Counted from the first letter of the stretch, positions 1-6,778 are shown. The stretch is DNA of 12,616 nucleotides from Paracoccaceae bacterium (GCA_003511785.1 DOIS01000325.1:1-12616); one strand, 5' to 3'. Notes: generated by a model not told the origin, from the letters alone. Program-made: numbers and translations.

Positions 1-387
1 GGCGGCGAGATCGCGGTGCCCGCCGACGCCTCGGGCCGGCGCCTGCAAGCCTGGTTGCGCGAGTTGGCGCGTGACCGGCTGACCGCCGCTTCGGATCGGT
101 ATGCCACGGCGCTGGGTCGGCCCTATGCCCGGATCACGCTGCGCGACACGCGCTCGCGCTGGGGCTCGTGTTCCTCGACCGGCGGGCTGATGTATTCTTG
201 GCGGCTGATCCTGGCCCCGCCAGAGATTCTGCATTACGTCGCCGCGCACGAGGTGGCGCACCTTTCCGAGATGAACCATTCGCGCGCCTTCTGGGACACG
301 GTGGAGCGGCTGTACGGCCCCTACGCCGCGCCGCGCGCGTGGCTGCGGCGCGAGGGCGGCGCGCTGCATCGCTACCGCTTCGAGTGA
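1..387 (+). CDS. YgjP/SprT-like M48-type zinc metallopeptidase, 5'-truncated by window edge
   Basis: The frame is open from base 1, so the true start lies outside the window; the GTG at 16 is probably internal. The visible 128 residues are the C-terminal part of a DUF45/YgjP-like protein. They contain a WGSC motif (about residues 54-57 of the fragment), the zinc/catalytic motif HEVAH (83-87, with Glu84 as the presumed catalytic base) and the downstream NHSRAFW stretch, whose His93 would be the third zinc ligand. This order (WGSC, HExxH, then NHsxxFW) is diagnostic of the family. The family consists of predicted cytoplasmic zinc-dependent proteases whose physiological substrates are mostly undefined. 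It ends 42 bp before the GntR-family gene on the same strand. Family assignment is strong; a specific role is not known. Confidence 0.85.
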   Translation, partial: GGEIAVPADASGRRLQAWLRELARDRLTAASDRYATALGRPYARITLRDTRSRWGSCSSTGGLMYSWRLILAPPEILHYVAAHEVAHLSEMNHSRAFWDTVERLYGPYAAPRAWLRREGGALHRYRFE

Positions 388-429
388 GGGGGCGTTGACC
401 GCGCGCGCGTTCGTGATCACAGTTGCGCC

Positions 430-1092
430 ATGATCGCCCCCGTTCCCGCCCCCTCGCGCGGCGCCGATGCCGCGCCTTCGGCCCATGACCGGGTCTATCG
501 CAGCCTGCGCACCCGGATCATGCATGGCGAGATGACCCCGGGCCAGCCGCTGACCCTGCGCGGGATCGGGGCCGAGTTCGGCGTTTCGATGACGCCCGCG
601 CGCGAGGCGGTGCGCCGGTTGGCCGCCGAGGGGGCGCTGACCCTGTCCAGCTCGGGCCGGGTGACCACGCCGGAGCTGAGCAACGAGCGGATCGAGGAAT
701 TGGCCGCGCTGCGCGCGCTGATCGAGGTCGAGCTGGCCAGCCGGGCCTTGCCGCGCGCCCATATCGCGCTGATCGACCGGCTTCAGACCATCAACAACGC
801 CATCGCCCCGGTGATCGCCCGGCGCGACGCGGTGGGCTATATCCGTGCCAATCTCGAGTTTCACCGCACGCTCTATCTGCGCGCCCAGGCGCCGGCGATG
901 CTGGCCATGACGGAAACCGTATGGTTGCAGATGGGCCCGACCATGCGCGCGCTCTACGGCCGCCTGCGCCGGACCGAGCCGCCCCATTATCACCGGCTGA
1001 TCCTGGCCGCGCTCAAGGCGGGTGACGAGCCGGGGCTGCGGCTGGCGGTGCGCTCGGACGTGACCCAGGGGCTGAAGATGCTGGTGGGGTGA
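430..1092 (+). CDS. GntR family transcriptional regulator, FadR/FCD subfamily
   Basis: A 220-residue protein with an N-terminal winged helix (about 20-80: a HDRVYRSLRTRI helix, then a recognition region around TPAREAVRRLAAEGAL) and an all-helical FCD effector domain (about 86-218). FCD regulators usually bind small carboxylate or acyl ligands, often through a metal held by Asp/His residues. Here LEFH (His145) and the HYHRLI segment (His188) are in the expected places. The position of the last C-terminal His seems to be Asp210 (RSDV), so the metal site may be altered. The ATG has no obvious Shine-Dalgarno. The gene lies 77 bp upstream of an ABC importer on the same strand, and a perfect dyad lies in that gap, so it is most likely the local regulator (inference). 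Repressor or activator cannot be told from sequence. Confidence 0.9.
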   Translation: MIAPVPAPSRGADAAPSAHDRVYRSLRTRIMHGEMTPGQPLTLRGIGAEFGVSMTPAREAVRRLAAEGALTLSSSGRVTTPELSNERIEELAALRALIEVELASRALPRAHIALIDRLQTINNAIAPVIARRDAVGYIRANLEFHRTLYLRAQAPAMLAMTETVWLQMGPTMRALYGRLRRTEPPHYHRLILAALKAGDEPGLRLAVRSDVTQGLKMLVG

Positions 1093-1100
1093 GCGGCACC

Positions 1101-1119
1101 GGCGCAAACCGATTGCGCC
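1101..1119. promoter_or_regulatory. Candidate GntR-family operator (7-bp perfect dyad, 5-bp spacer)
   Basis: GGCGCAA (1101-1107) and TTGCGCC (1113-1119) are perfect inverted repeats separated by ACCGA. The dyad lies in the 77-bp gap between the GntR gene and the binding-protein gene and covers the candidate -35 TTGCGC (1113-1118). A short dyad of this size fits a winged-helix dimer. With only a 7-bp stem and no T tract, a terminator is a weaker explanation. Assigning it to the adjacent regulator is inference from position. Confidence 0.5.
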
Positions 1120-1140
1120 CGCCCCTCGGGCCCCGCTAAC
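1113..1140 (+). promoter_or_regulatory. Putative promoter of the ABC importer operon
   Basis: A possible -35 TTGCGC (1113-1118) is followed after 16 bp by GCTAAC (1135-1140) as a -10. It lies 30 bp upstream of the binding-protein start, with a strong ribosome site (GGGAGGAGA) between. The TTGC...CTAAC layout recurs upstream of 7383. The -10 is far from TATAAT, so this is a weak call. Confidence 0.3.
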
Positions 1141-1169
1141 GTGGTCCGAGCATTGGGAGGAGAGACGAC

Positions 1170-2183
1170 ATGACCGATTTCACACGCCGCGGGGCGATGG
1201 GCCTACTGGGCGGTGCGGCGACGCTGCCCTACCTGGCAACCCCGGCGCTTGCCGACAGCAAGCTCACCGTGGGCGCGCTGCGCTTCACCAGCCACGCCGC
1301 CAGTTTCGTGGCTTTCGAGCAGGGCTATTTCACCGACGAAGGGCTGGATGTCGAGTTCAAGTTCTTCCAGGCCGCGCAGCCCATGGCCGTGGCCATCGCC
1401 AGCGGCGACGCCGATTTCGGCGTGACCGCGATCTCGGGCGGGCTCATCAGCCTGGCCGAGAAGGGCGCGGCCAAGGTGATCGGCGGCGCGCTGAGCGAGG
1501 AGAAGGGTATCGACGGGCAGATGATCCTGGCCTCGAACGCCGCCCATGACGCGGGCCTGACCAGCCCGGCCGCGCTGGACGGGCGCAGCTTTGCCGTGAC
1601 GCAGCCGGGGTCGTCCTTTCACTACATGGGCTCGAAGATCGCCGCCGCCGAGGGGGCCGAGGTCAGCTTCAAGCCTCTTCAGAAGGTGGGCGCGATCATC
1701 GGCGCGATGAAATCGGGCCAGGTGGACGCCTGGTCCATCGTGCCGCATATCGCCAAGGCGCTGGCGGGCGGCGGTGCGGTCAAGCCGATCGGCATGGTCG
1801 CCGACTACCTGCCGAACTACCAGGTCACGACGGTCTTCACCTCGGCCGAGAATGCCGCCAACGAGCGCGCCAAGACCGAGAGCTTCCTGCGCGCCTTCTC
1901 GCGCGGGGCGGCGGATTTCAACGCGGCGCTTGTCGACAAGACCGCCGGGGACGAGGCCGCCGAGGAGATGGTGAAGCTGATCCACAAATACGTCTATACC
2001 GACCGACCCTATGAGAAGGCGGCGCCCTCGATCCGCAACGGGGCGATGCGCATCAACGCGAATGCCGCGCTCAACATGGCCTCGGTCGAGGACCAGATCG
2101 GGTGGTTCCGCTCGGAGGGGCTGATCAAGGACTCGATCACCGCCGAGACGCTGGTCGATCCCTCCTATGTCGAGATGATGTAA
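1170..2183 (+). CDS. ABC transporter substrate-binding protein, NMT1/THI5-like (SsuA/TauA/ThiY superfamily), Tat-exported
   Basis: A 337-residue periplasmic binding protein. The leader starts with a twin-arginine segment (TRRGAM, Arg6-Arg7), then a hydrophobic stretch and an ALA cleavage site at about 26-28, so Tat export is likely. The mature protein has the typical start of the NMT1/THI5 family (KLTVGALRFTSHAASFVAFEQGYF, read in parts across 31-54) followed by EGLDVEF, the SGDADFGV segment and the GSSFHYMGSKIAAAEG helix. This family serves importers of sulfonates, taurine, nitrate and thiamine-pyrimidine precursors; the sequence does not say which, and no family-specific ligand residue can be read with confidence. 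A strong Shine-Dalgarno (GGAGGAGA) precedes the ATG. It is the first gene of a binding protein, ATPase, permease set beside a GntR/FCD regulator. Confidence 0.88.
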   Translation: MTDFTRRGAMGLLGGAATLPYLATPALADSKLTVGALRFTSHAASFVAFEQGYFTDEGLDVEFKFFQAAQPMAVAIASGDADFGVTAISGGLISLAEKGAAKVIGGALSEEKGIDGQMILASNAAHDAGLTSPAALDGRSFAVTQPGSSFHYMGSKIAAAEGAEVSFKPLQKVGAIIGAMKSGQVDAWSIVPHIAKALAGGGAVKPIGMVADYLPNYQVTTVFTSAENAANERAKTESFLRAFSRGAADFNAALVDKTAGDEAAEEMVKLIHKYVYTDRPYEKAAPSIRNGAMRINANAALNMASVEDQIGWFRSEGLIKDSITAETLVDPSYVEMM

Positions 2184-2188
2184 GGCGC

Positions 2189-2210
2189 CCGGGCGGGCCC
2201 GCCCGCCCGG
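2189..2210. promoter_or_regulatory. Perfect 10-bp GC-only stem-loop between binding-protein and ATPase genes
   Basis: CCGGGCGGGC (2189-2198) pairs perfectly with GCCCGCCCGG (2201-2210); in practice this is a 9-bp stem with a CCCG loop. It begins 6 nt after the stop codon and ends 8 nt before the ATPase ATG. No T tract follows. In many ABC operons such a hairpin protects the upstream binding-protein mRNA and lowers expression of the membrane components. Here it also occupies the space where the ATPase Shine-Dalgarno should be. Confidence 0.7.
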
Positions 2211-2218
2211 AACACTCC

Positions 2219-2986
2219 ATGGAAATGACCCTGGACCATATCACCCACCGCTATGGCGACATGACGGTGCTGGACGATGTCTCGCTGCGTATCCCGGCGG
2301 GCGAGATCCTGTGCGTGATCGGCCCCTCGGGTTGCGGCAAGTCCACGCTCCTGCGCCTGCTGGGCGGGTTGGAGACGCCCGACGAAGGCCGGGTGCTGCA
2401 ACTGGGCGAGCCGCCGTCCGATTGCCTCAACCCGCTCACCTACGTGTTCCAGGACTTCGCGCTGCTGCCCTGGCGCAGCGTGGCGGGCAATGTCTCGCTG
2501 GTGCTGGAGGATCACGGGCTGGGCCGCGCGGCGCGGCGCGGGATCGTGGCCGATGTGCTGGCGCGCACAGGGCTGGGTGATTTCCACGACGCGCTGCCGC
2601 GCCAGCTCTCGGGCGGCATGAAACAGCGCGTGGCCATCGCCCGCGCGCTGGCGGTGAACCCGGCGGTGCTGCTCTTGGACGAGCCGCTCTCGGCGCTCGA
2701 CGCGCAGACGCGCGAGTTGCTGATGGAGGATCTGGTAAGCCTGTGGACCCGGGTGCCCTTCACCGGGGTCTATGTCACCCACAACCTTGCCGAGGCGGTG
2801 CGCCTCGGCCATCGCATCGCGGTGCTCTCGCGCCGGCCGGGGCGGTTGCGCGACCTGGTCGAGATCGACCTGCCCCTGGCCGAGCGGCGACCCGGCCACC
2901 CCGCGCTGGAGGCGGTGCAGGCGCAGCTCTGGTCGCTGATCCGCGAGGAGGCGCAGGCCGCCGACAAGGAGCTTGCCGATGCCTGA
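2219..2986 (+). CDS. ABC transporter ATP-binding protein, SsuB/TauB-like
   Basis: A 255-residue ABC ATPase energising the importer. Motifs from the ATG at 2219: Walker A GPSGCGKST (35-43), Q-loop FQDFALLPW (Gln78), signature LSGGM (130-134), Walker B LLLDEP (151-156) with the SALD D-loop (158-161), and the switch His188 in VTHN. The Q-loop ending LLPW is typical of the nitrate/sulfonate/taurine class, matching the NMT1-like binding protein. The frame is open further upstream to 2102, but that part overlaps the binding-protein gene and shows no ABC-like sequence, so 2219 is preferred; 2225 is an alternative ATG. No Shine-Dalgarno is visible before 2219, where a GC hairpin sits instead. The last 8 nt overlap the permease gene, indicating translational coupling. 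Confidence 0.92.
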   Translation: MEMTLDHITHRYGDMTVLDDVSLRIPAGEILCVIGPSGCGKSTLLRLLGGLETPDEGRVLQLGEPPSDCLNPLTYVFQDFALLPWRSVAGNVSLVLEDHGLGRAARRGIVADVLARTGLGDFHDALPRQLSGGMKQRVAIARALAVNPAVLLLDEPLSALDAQTRELLMEDLVSLWTRVPFTGVYVTHNLAEAVRLGHRIAVLSRRPGRLRDLVEIDLPLAERRPGHPALEAVQAQLWSLIREEAQAADKELADA

Positions 2987-3779
2987 GGCGCAGGCTGCGC
3001 GCGCGGTCCCGTTTCGCGGCGGCGGCTTCCGCCCCGTGGCCAAGCGCGGCATCGGCCTTGCCGTGTTCGCGGTGCTTCTGCTGGTGATCGAATGGGGCAC
3101 GCGCGCGGGCTGGATCTCGAACCTGACTTTGCCGCGCCCCTCGGATGTGGGCGCCACGCTGGTCGAGCTGTGGCAGTCGGGTATGCTGGTCTCGCATATG
3201 ACACCCTCGCTCACCCGGCTGGTGGTCGGCAGCCTGATGGGCGTCAGCGCCGGTATCGCGCTGGGACTGGCCATCGGGCTTTTCTCCTATGCGCGGGCGG
3301 GGCTGGTGCCGCTGGTCTCGGCGTTGTTCCCGATCCCCAAGATCGCGCTTCTGCCGCTCTTCGTGATCTGGTTCGGCATCGACGAGGGGTCGAAATACGC
3401 GCTGATCGCGCTGGGCACCTTCACGCCCACGGTGGTGGCGACCTTCGGCGCGGTGGACAACGTGGATCGGGGCCTGATCCGCATGGGGCAGAGCTTTGGC
3501 CTGCGCTGGACGTCCATCGTGGGCAAGATCGTGCTGCCCGGGGCGCTGCCGGGAATTCTCTCGGGGTTGCGGGTGAGCCTGGCCATCGGGATCATCCTGC
3601 TGGTGGCGGCCGAGATGCTGGGGGCGGAACACGGCATCGGCGCCTACATCCTCCAGGCCGGCTCGCTCTACGACCTGGAGCGGCTCTTTGCCGGGGTGGT
3701 GATCCTGTCGGCGCTGGGCGTGCTGGTGAGCTGGGGCATCGGGCTGATCGAGAAGCGGCTGTTGCGCTGGCGGAGTTGA
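2979..3779 (+). CDS. ABC transporter permease, SsuC/TauC-like (BPD_transp_1)
   Basis: A 266-residue inner-membrane permease. One hydrophobic segment near the N-terminus (about 26-40) is followed by the conserved LPRPSDVGATLVELW stretch and several further membrane segments (about 78-100, 107-130, 136-155, 195-212, 238-258). The cytoplasmic EAA-type loop that contacts the ATPase is visible as GQSFGLRW...VLPGALPGILSGLR (about 171-202). These features place it in the SsuC/TauC group, the usual partner of NMT1-type binding proteins; it would work as a homodimer. The ATG at 2979 is chosen over the TTG at 2973 because AAGGAG (2965-2970) lies at good spacing. The gene overlaps the ATPase stop by 8 nt. 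A stem-loop follows the stop, ending the operon. Confidence 0.9.
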   Translation: MPEAQAARAVPFRGGGFRPVAKRGIGLAVFAVLLLVIEWGTRAGWISNLTLPRPSDVGATLVELWQSGMLVSHMTPSLTRLVVGSLMGVSAGIALGLAIGLFSYARAGLVPLVSALFPIPKIALLPLFVIWFGIDEGSKYALIALGTFTPTVVATFGAVDNVDRGLIRMGQSFGLRWTSIVGKIVLPGALPGILSGLRVSLAIGIILLVAAEMLGAEHGIGAYILQAGSLYDLERLFAGVVILSALGVLVSWGIGLIEKRLLRWRS

Positions 3780-3794
3780 GCGGCGCTTTCATGC

Positions 3795-3828
3795 CCAATC
3801 GCCCGCCGGGCGCGCGCCGGGCGATTGG
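3795..3828 (+). terminator. Stem-loop terminator candidate after the ABC importer
   Basis: CCAATCGCCCG (3795-3805) pairs perfectly with CGGGCGATTGG (3818-3828) over 11 bp, with a 12-nt loop that is itself GC-rich. It starts 16 nt after the permease stop. No clear T tract follows, so termination could be Rho-assisted or the structure could act in mRNA protection. Confidence 0.55.
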
Positions 3829-3841
3829 CCGAATCCGCTGC

Positions 3842-3872
3842 TTGCTCTAGGGTGTGGGAAACGCACCATAAG
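3842..3872 (+). promoter_or_regulatory. Weak promoter candidate for the lytic transglycosylase gene
   Basis: TTGCTC (3842-3847) and CATAAG (3867-3872) lie 19 bp apart, 14 bp upstream of the ATG at 3886. The spacing is longer than ideal. The gene sits just after a terminator-like hairpin, so its own promoter is expected here. Confidence 0.25.
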
Positions 3873-3885
3873 CGAGAGCAGAGAA

Positions 3886-5031
3886 ATGCAGGTAACACGA
3901 CGGGCCTTCGCCCTGGGCACACTCGCCCTGATGACGAGCGGATGCATGCGCACACTTCCCACCACGCCGGCGGCCGAGACCAGCTATCGCGCGGTGCCAA
4001 ATGCCGGGTTCGATGCCTGGGTCGCAGGGTTCAAGCCGCGCGCCGCATCGGCGGGGATCTCGCAGGCGACACTGGACCGCGCCTTTCGCGGCGCGGGCTA
4101 TCTGCCCGACGTGATCGAGCGCGACCGCAACCAGGCCGAGTTCACTCGCACGCTTGAGGATTACCTGGCCATCGCTGCCTCGGACGAGCGCATCGCCACT
4201 GGCCGGCAGATGCTGCAACGCCACGCCGGGCTTCTGGACCGGATCGAGGCGCGCTATGGCGTCGAGAAGGAAGTGGTTGTCGCGGTCTGGGGGCTTGAGA
4301 GCCGCTATGGCGCGCGGCGCGGCGACGTGCCGGTGATCTCGGCGGTCTCGACGCTGGCCTATGACGGGCGGCGCGGGGCGTTCTTCGAGAAACAGCTGAT
4401 CGCGGCGCTGAAGATCCTCGATAGCGGCGATACCACGCCCGACCGCATGACCGGAAGCTGGGCGGGGGCGATGGGACACACGCAGTTCATCCCTACCAGC
4501 TACCAGGCCTATGCGGTGGATTTCGACGGGGACGGGCGGCGCGACATCTGGTCGGACGATCCAACCGATGCGTTGGCCTCGGCGGCGGCTTACCTGCAAC
4601 GCTCGGGTTGGCGCACCGGCCAGCCCTGGGGCGGCGAGCTGGGCTCGCAGGCCGCGGCCTGGGGCACGCCGTTGCAAGTGTTGCAACCGCAGGTGCCAGG
4701 GCCACGCATTGCGGTGTTCCACAATTTCAACGTGATCAAGCGCTACAACAACTCCGACCTCTACGCGATCGGGATCGGGCACCTGTCGGACCGGTTGGCC
4801 GGGGGCGGCCCGTTCCGCACGGCGTTCGGGGCAGATGCGACGGGGCTGACGCTGGAGGACCGCAAGGAGATGCAACGGCTGCTGACCGCGCGCGGCTTCG
4901 ACACCGGCGGCGCGGACGGGGTGATCGGGTCGAAGACCCGCGCCGCGATCACCGGCTTTCAGCAGAGCGTGGGCCTGCCCGCCACGGGCGAGCCGAGTGC
5001 CGCGCTGCTCAACCGGCTACGGCGGGGGTAG
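3886..5031 (+). CDS. Lytic murein transglycosylase, MltB family, with C-terminal peptidoglycan-binding domain
   Basis: A 381-residue cell-wall enzyme that cleaves the MurNAc-GlcNAc bond to give 1,6-anhydromuropeptides. The catalytic domain (about 38-305) has the family motif VVAVWGLESRYG, with Glu138 as the catalytic acid, MGHTQFIPTSY (196-206), an acidic DFDGDGRRDIW stretch (212-222) and FNVIKRYNNSDLYAIGIGHL (281-300). A PG_binding_1 domain follows (about 321-379), including GADGVIGSKTRAAI. The leader begins VTRRAFALG, a Tat-like twin-arginine motif, and Cys20 follows TSG. That makes a possible but atypical lipobox because position -3 is Thr. The protein is therefore periplasmic, perhaps membrane-anchored. 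It is flanked by stem-loops on both sides and appears to be a single-gene unit. Confidence 0.9.
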   Translation: MQVTRRAFALGTLALMTSGCMRTLPTTPAAETSYRAVPNAGFDAWVAGFKPRAASAGISQATLDRAFRGAGYLPDVIERDRNQAEFTRTLEDYLAIAASDERIATGRQMLQRHAGLLDRIEARYGVEKEVVVAVWGLESRYGARRGDVPVISAVSTLAYDGRRGAFFEKQLIAALKILDSGDTTPDRMTGSWAGAMGHTQFIPTSYQAYAVDFDGDGRRDIWSDDPTDALASAAAYLQRSGWRTGQPWGGELGSQAAAWGTPLQVLQPQVPGPRIAVFHNFNVIKRYNNSDLYAIGIGHLSDRLAGGGPFRTAFGADATGLTLEDRKEMQRLLTARGFDTGGADGVIGSKTRAAITGFQQSVGLPATGEPSAALLNRLRRG

Positions 5032-5033
5032 GC

Positions 5034-5085
5034 GGGGAGGGGGCGCTGCCCCCGGCCCGTACCGGGCCTCCCCCGGAGGTATTTT
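5034..5085. terminator. Bidirectional GC-rich terminator between mltB-like gene and accA
   Basis: Three nested or alternative hairpins fill the gap between two convergent genes: GGGGGC/GCCCCC (5039-5044/5048-5053), GGCCCG/CGGGCC (5054-5059/5063-5068), and CCTCC/GGAGG (5067-5071/5075-5079) followed directly by TATTTT (5080-5085). An outer stem GGGGAGG/CCTCCCC (5034-5040/5067-5073) could also form. On the plus strand the last hairpin plus T run is a standard intrinsic terminator. On the minus strand the GC stems would end accA transcripts. Confidence 0.7.
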
Positions 5086-5119
5086 CAAAGAGAAGAAGCA
5101 GGGTGCGTGGCGCGCCGTG

Positions 5120-6082
5120 TCAGGCCGCCAGCCCGGTCTTGCCCATGTCGAGATACTTGCGGCGGCGGTCCGAGATCAGCTTGGCGCGGTCCTGGCCGTC
5201 CATCTCTTGCAGCAACGCCTCGATAGCCTCTCCGACGCTGGCAATGGCCGCGCCCGCGTCCCGGTGGGCGCCGCCCTTGGGCTCGGGGATCACCCGGTCC
5301 ACGACGCCGAGTTTCTTGAGATCCTGCGCGGTCAGGCGCAGCGCCTCGGCGGCTTCGCGCATCTTTTCGGCATCTTTCCAAAGGATCGAGGCACAGCCCT
5401 CGGGCGAGATCACCGAATAGATCGAGTGTTCCAGCATCGCCACACGGTTGCCGGTGGCGAAGGCCACCGCCCCGCCCGAGCCGCCCTCGCCGATGATGAC
5501 CGAGACCAGCGGCACGCCGATGCGCAGGCAGGTTTCGGTCGCCCGCGCGATGGCCTCGGACTGGCCGCGCTCCTCGGCGCCCTTGCCGGGATAGGCACCG
5601 GGCGTGTCCACCAGTGTGACCACAGGCAGGTTGAAGCGGTCGGCCATGTCCATCAGGCGGATCGCCTTGCGATAGCCCTCGGGGCGGGCCATGCCGAAAT
5701 TGCGCTCGATGCGGGACTTGGTGTCACTGCCCTTCTCGTGGCCGATCACCATCACCGGCCGGTCGCCCAGCCGCGCCAGCCCACCCATCACCGCGTGATC
5801 GTCGGCGAAGTTCCGGTCGCCCGCCAGCGGCGTGTATTCGGTGAACAATGCCTTGATGTAATCCTTGCAATGGGGTCGCGCGGGATGGCGCGCCACCTGG
5901 CATTTCCGCCAGGGCGTCAGGTCCTTGTAGAGGTCTTCCAGAAGGGCCGCCGCCTTGGCGTCCAGCGCCGCCGCCTCGCTGGTCACATCCATGCCCTCGG
6001 AGGTGCAGGCCAAGGCGCGCAACTCCTCTGCCTTGCCCTCGATCTCGGCCAGCGGTTTCTCGAAATCCAGATACTGGGTCAT
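5120..6082 (-). CDS. accA: Acetyl-CoA carboxylase carboxyltransferase subunit alpha
   Basis: A 320-residue protein, the normal AccA length. With AccD it transfers CO2 from carboxybiotin to acetyl-CoA, giving malonyl-CoA for fatty-acid synthesis in the cytoplasm. The N-terminal helical region starts LDFEKPLAEIEGKAEELR, the typical AccA opening. The crotonase-fold core carries ARHPARPH (64-71), GHEKGSDTKSRIERNFGM (114-131), PEGYRKA (134-140), VDTPGAYPGKGAEERGQSEA (158-177) and GEGGSGGAVAFATGNRVAML (198-217), followed by YSVISPEGCASILWKD (222-237). All are intact, so the enzyme should be functional. It is transcribed alone from a good promoter about 30 bp upstream, downstream of and codirectional with the LysE-type gene, and it converges on the mltB-like gene. 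Confidence 0.97.
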   Translation of the reverse strand: MTQYLDFEKPLAEIEGKAEELRALACTSEGMDVTSEAAALDAKAAALLEDLYKDLTPWRKCQVARHPARPHCKDYIKALFTEYTPLAGDRNFADDHAVMGGLARLGDRPVMVIGHEKGSDTKSRIERNFGMARPEGYRKAIRLMDMADRFNLPVVTLVDTPGAYPGKGAEERGQSEAIARATETCLRIGVPLVSVIIGEGGSGGAVAFATGNRVAMLEHSIYSVISPEGCASILWKDAEKMREAAEALRLTAQDLKKLGVVDRVIPEPKGGAHRDAGAAIASVGEAIEALLQEMDGQDRAKLISDRRRKYLDMGKTGLAA

Positions 6083-6110
6083 GGCGCCTCTCTGCCTGCG
6101 GGTCTTGCGC

Positions 6111-6139
6111 TATATGACCCCGCGCCGGGCCAGATGCAA
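6111..6139 (-). promoter_or_regulatory. Probable sigma-70 promoter of accA
   Basis: On the minus strand, TTGCAT (6139-6134) and CATATA (6116-6111) are separated by exactly 17 bp, ending 28 bp upstream of the accA ATG. This is the closest match to a consensus promoter in the window. It lies in the 68-bp gap after the LysE-type gene, suggesting accA is expressed independently of it. Confidence 0.5.
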
Positions 6140-6150
6140 CTCGGCAAGCC

Positions 6151-6747
6151 TCAGCCGGGCCAGAGCACCGGGTAGAGCGAGCCCACGAGCAGCGCCGCCA
6201 TAGTCCAGTTGAATGCCGCCAGCCGGCGCGGACTGGTCAGGAGCCGTGCCAGTTGCTGGCCAGCGACCACCCAGGTGCCGACCGAGGGCAGGTTGACCGC
6301 GCCGAAAGCACAGGCCACCACCGCGACGCTTGCCAGGCTCTGGTCCGGGGCATAGGCGGTTACGGCGGTGAGCGCCATGGCCCAGGCCTTGGGGTTGACC
6401 CACTGGAATGCCGCCGCCTGAAGAAAGGCAAAGGGCCGACCGGCCGCGGCTTCGGCCCGCGCGGGGGCGGCATTGGCGATCTTCCAGGCGAGCCACAGCA
6501 GGTAGGCCACGCTCACCGCCTTGAGCACCGTGTGGCTGGCGGGAAAGGCCAGGAACAGCCCGGCCAGGCCCAGCCCGACCATCAGCGCCAAGAAGACAAA
6601 TCCCAGCGCCACGCCCAGCATGTGCGGCACCGTGCGGCGAAAGCCGAAATTCGCGCCCGAGGCCATCAGCATCAGGTTGTTCGGCCCCGGGGTGATCGAG
6701 GCAACGAAGGCATAGAGCAGGAGGGCGGCAAGCAGATCGAAGGTCAT
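6151..6747 (-). CDS. LysE family translocator (amino-acid/metabolite exporter)
   Basis: A 198-residue inner-membrane protein. It has the family hallmark near the N-terminus, ITPGPNN (18-24), followed by about six hydrophobic segments (roughly 3-22, 41-67, 72-90, 107-130, 138-165, 178-196) and the conserved FQWVNPKAWAMAL stretch (114-126). The LysE/RhtB superfamily exports lysine, arginine, threonine, homoserine lactones and other small molecules by proton exchange; the substrate cannot be read here. It is divergently transcribed from an Lrp/AsnC regulator across a 72-bp AT-rich gap, the classic arrangement for an amino-acid-responsive exporter. No Shine-Dalgarno is clear before the ATG. Confidence 0.9.
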   Translation of the reverse strand: MTFDLLAALLLYAFVASITPGPNNLMLMASGANFGFRRTVPHMLGVALGFVFLALMVGLGLAGLFLAFPASHTVLKAVSVAYLLWLAWKIANAAPARAEAAAGRPFAFLQAAAFQWVNPKAWAMALTAVTAYAPDQSLASVAVVACAFGAVNLPSVGTWVVAGQQLARLLTSPRRLAAFNWTMAALLVGSLYPVLWPG

Positions 6748-6778
6748 GGCGCATTAATTTCGCCGATTCGAGAGAATG

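Noticed and set aside
413..420. GTGATCAC palindrome just upstream of the GntR-family gene as an autoregulatory operator
   Set aside because: It is only 8 bp, expected by chance in this length, and it does not match the dyad found upstream of the importer.
2165..3274. Long minus-strand open frame (369 codons) opposite the ABC ATPase and permease genes
   Set aside because: It is antisense to genes with full ABC motifs, is rich in Arg, His and Gln as expected of GC-rich mirror frames, and has no recognisable domain.
3847..4875. Minus-strand open frame (342 codons) opposite the lytic transglycosylase
   Set aside because: It lies over a gene with intact MltB catalytic motifs. The frame has no domain and no ribosome site.
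4997..6175. Plus-strand open frame (392 codons) across accA
   Set aside because: It is the mirror of accA, whose motifs are all intact; it starts inside the upstream gene in another frame.
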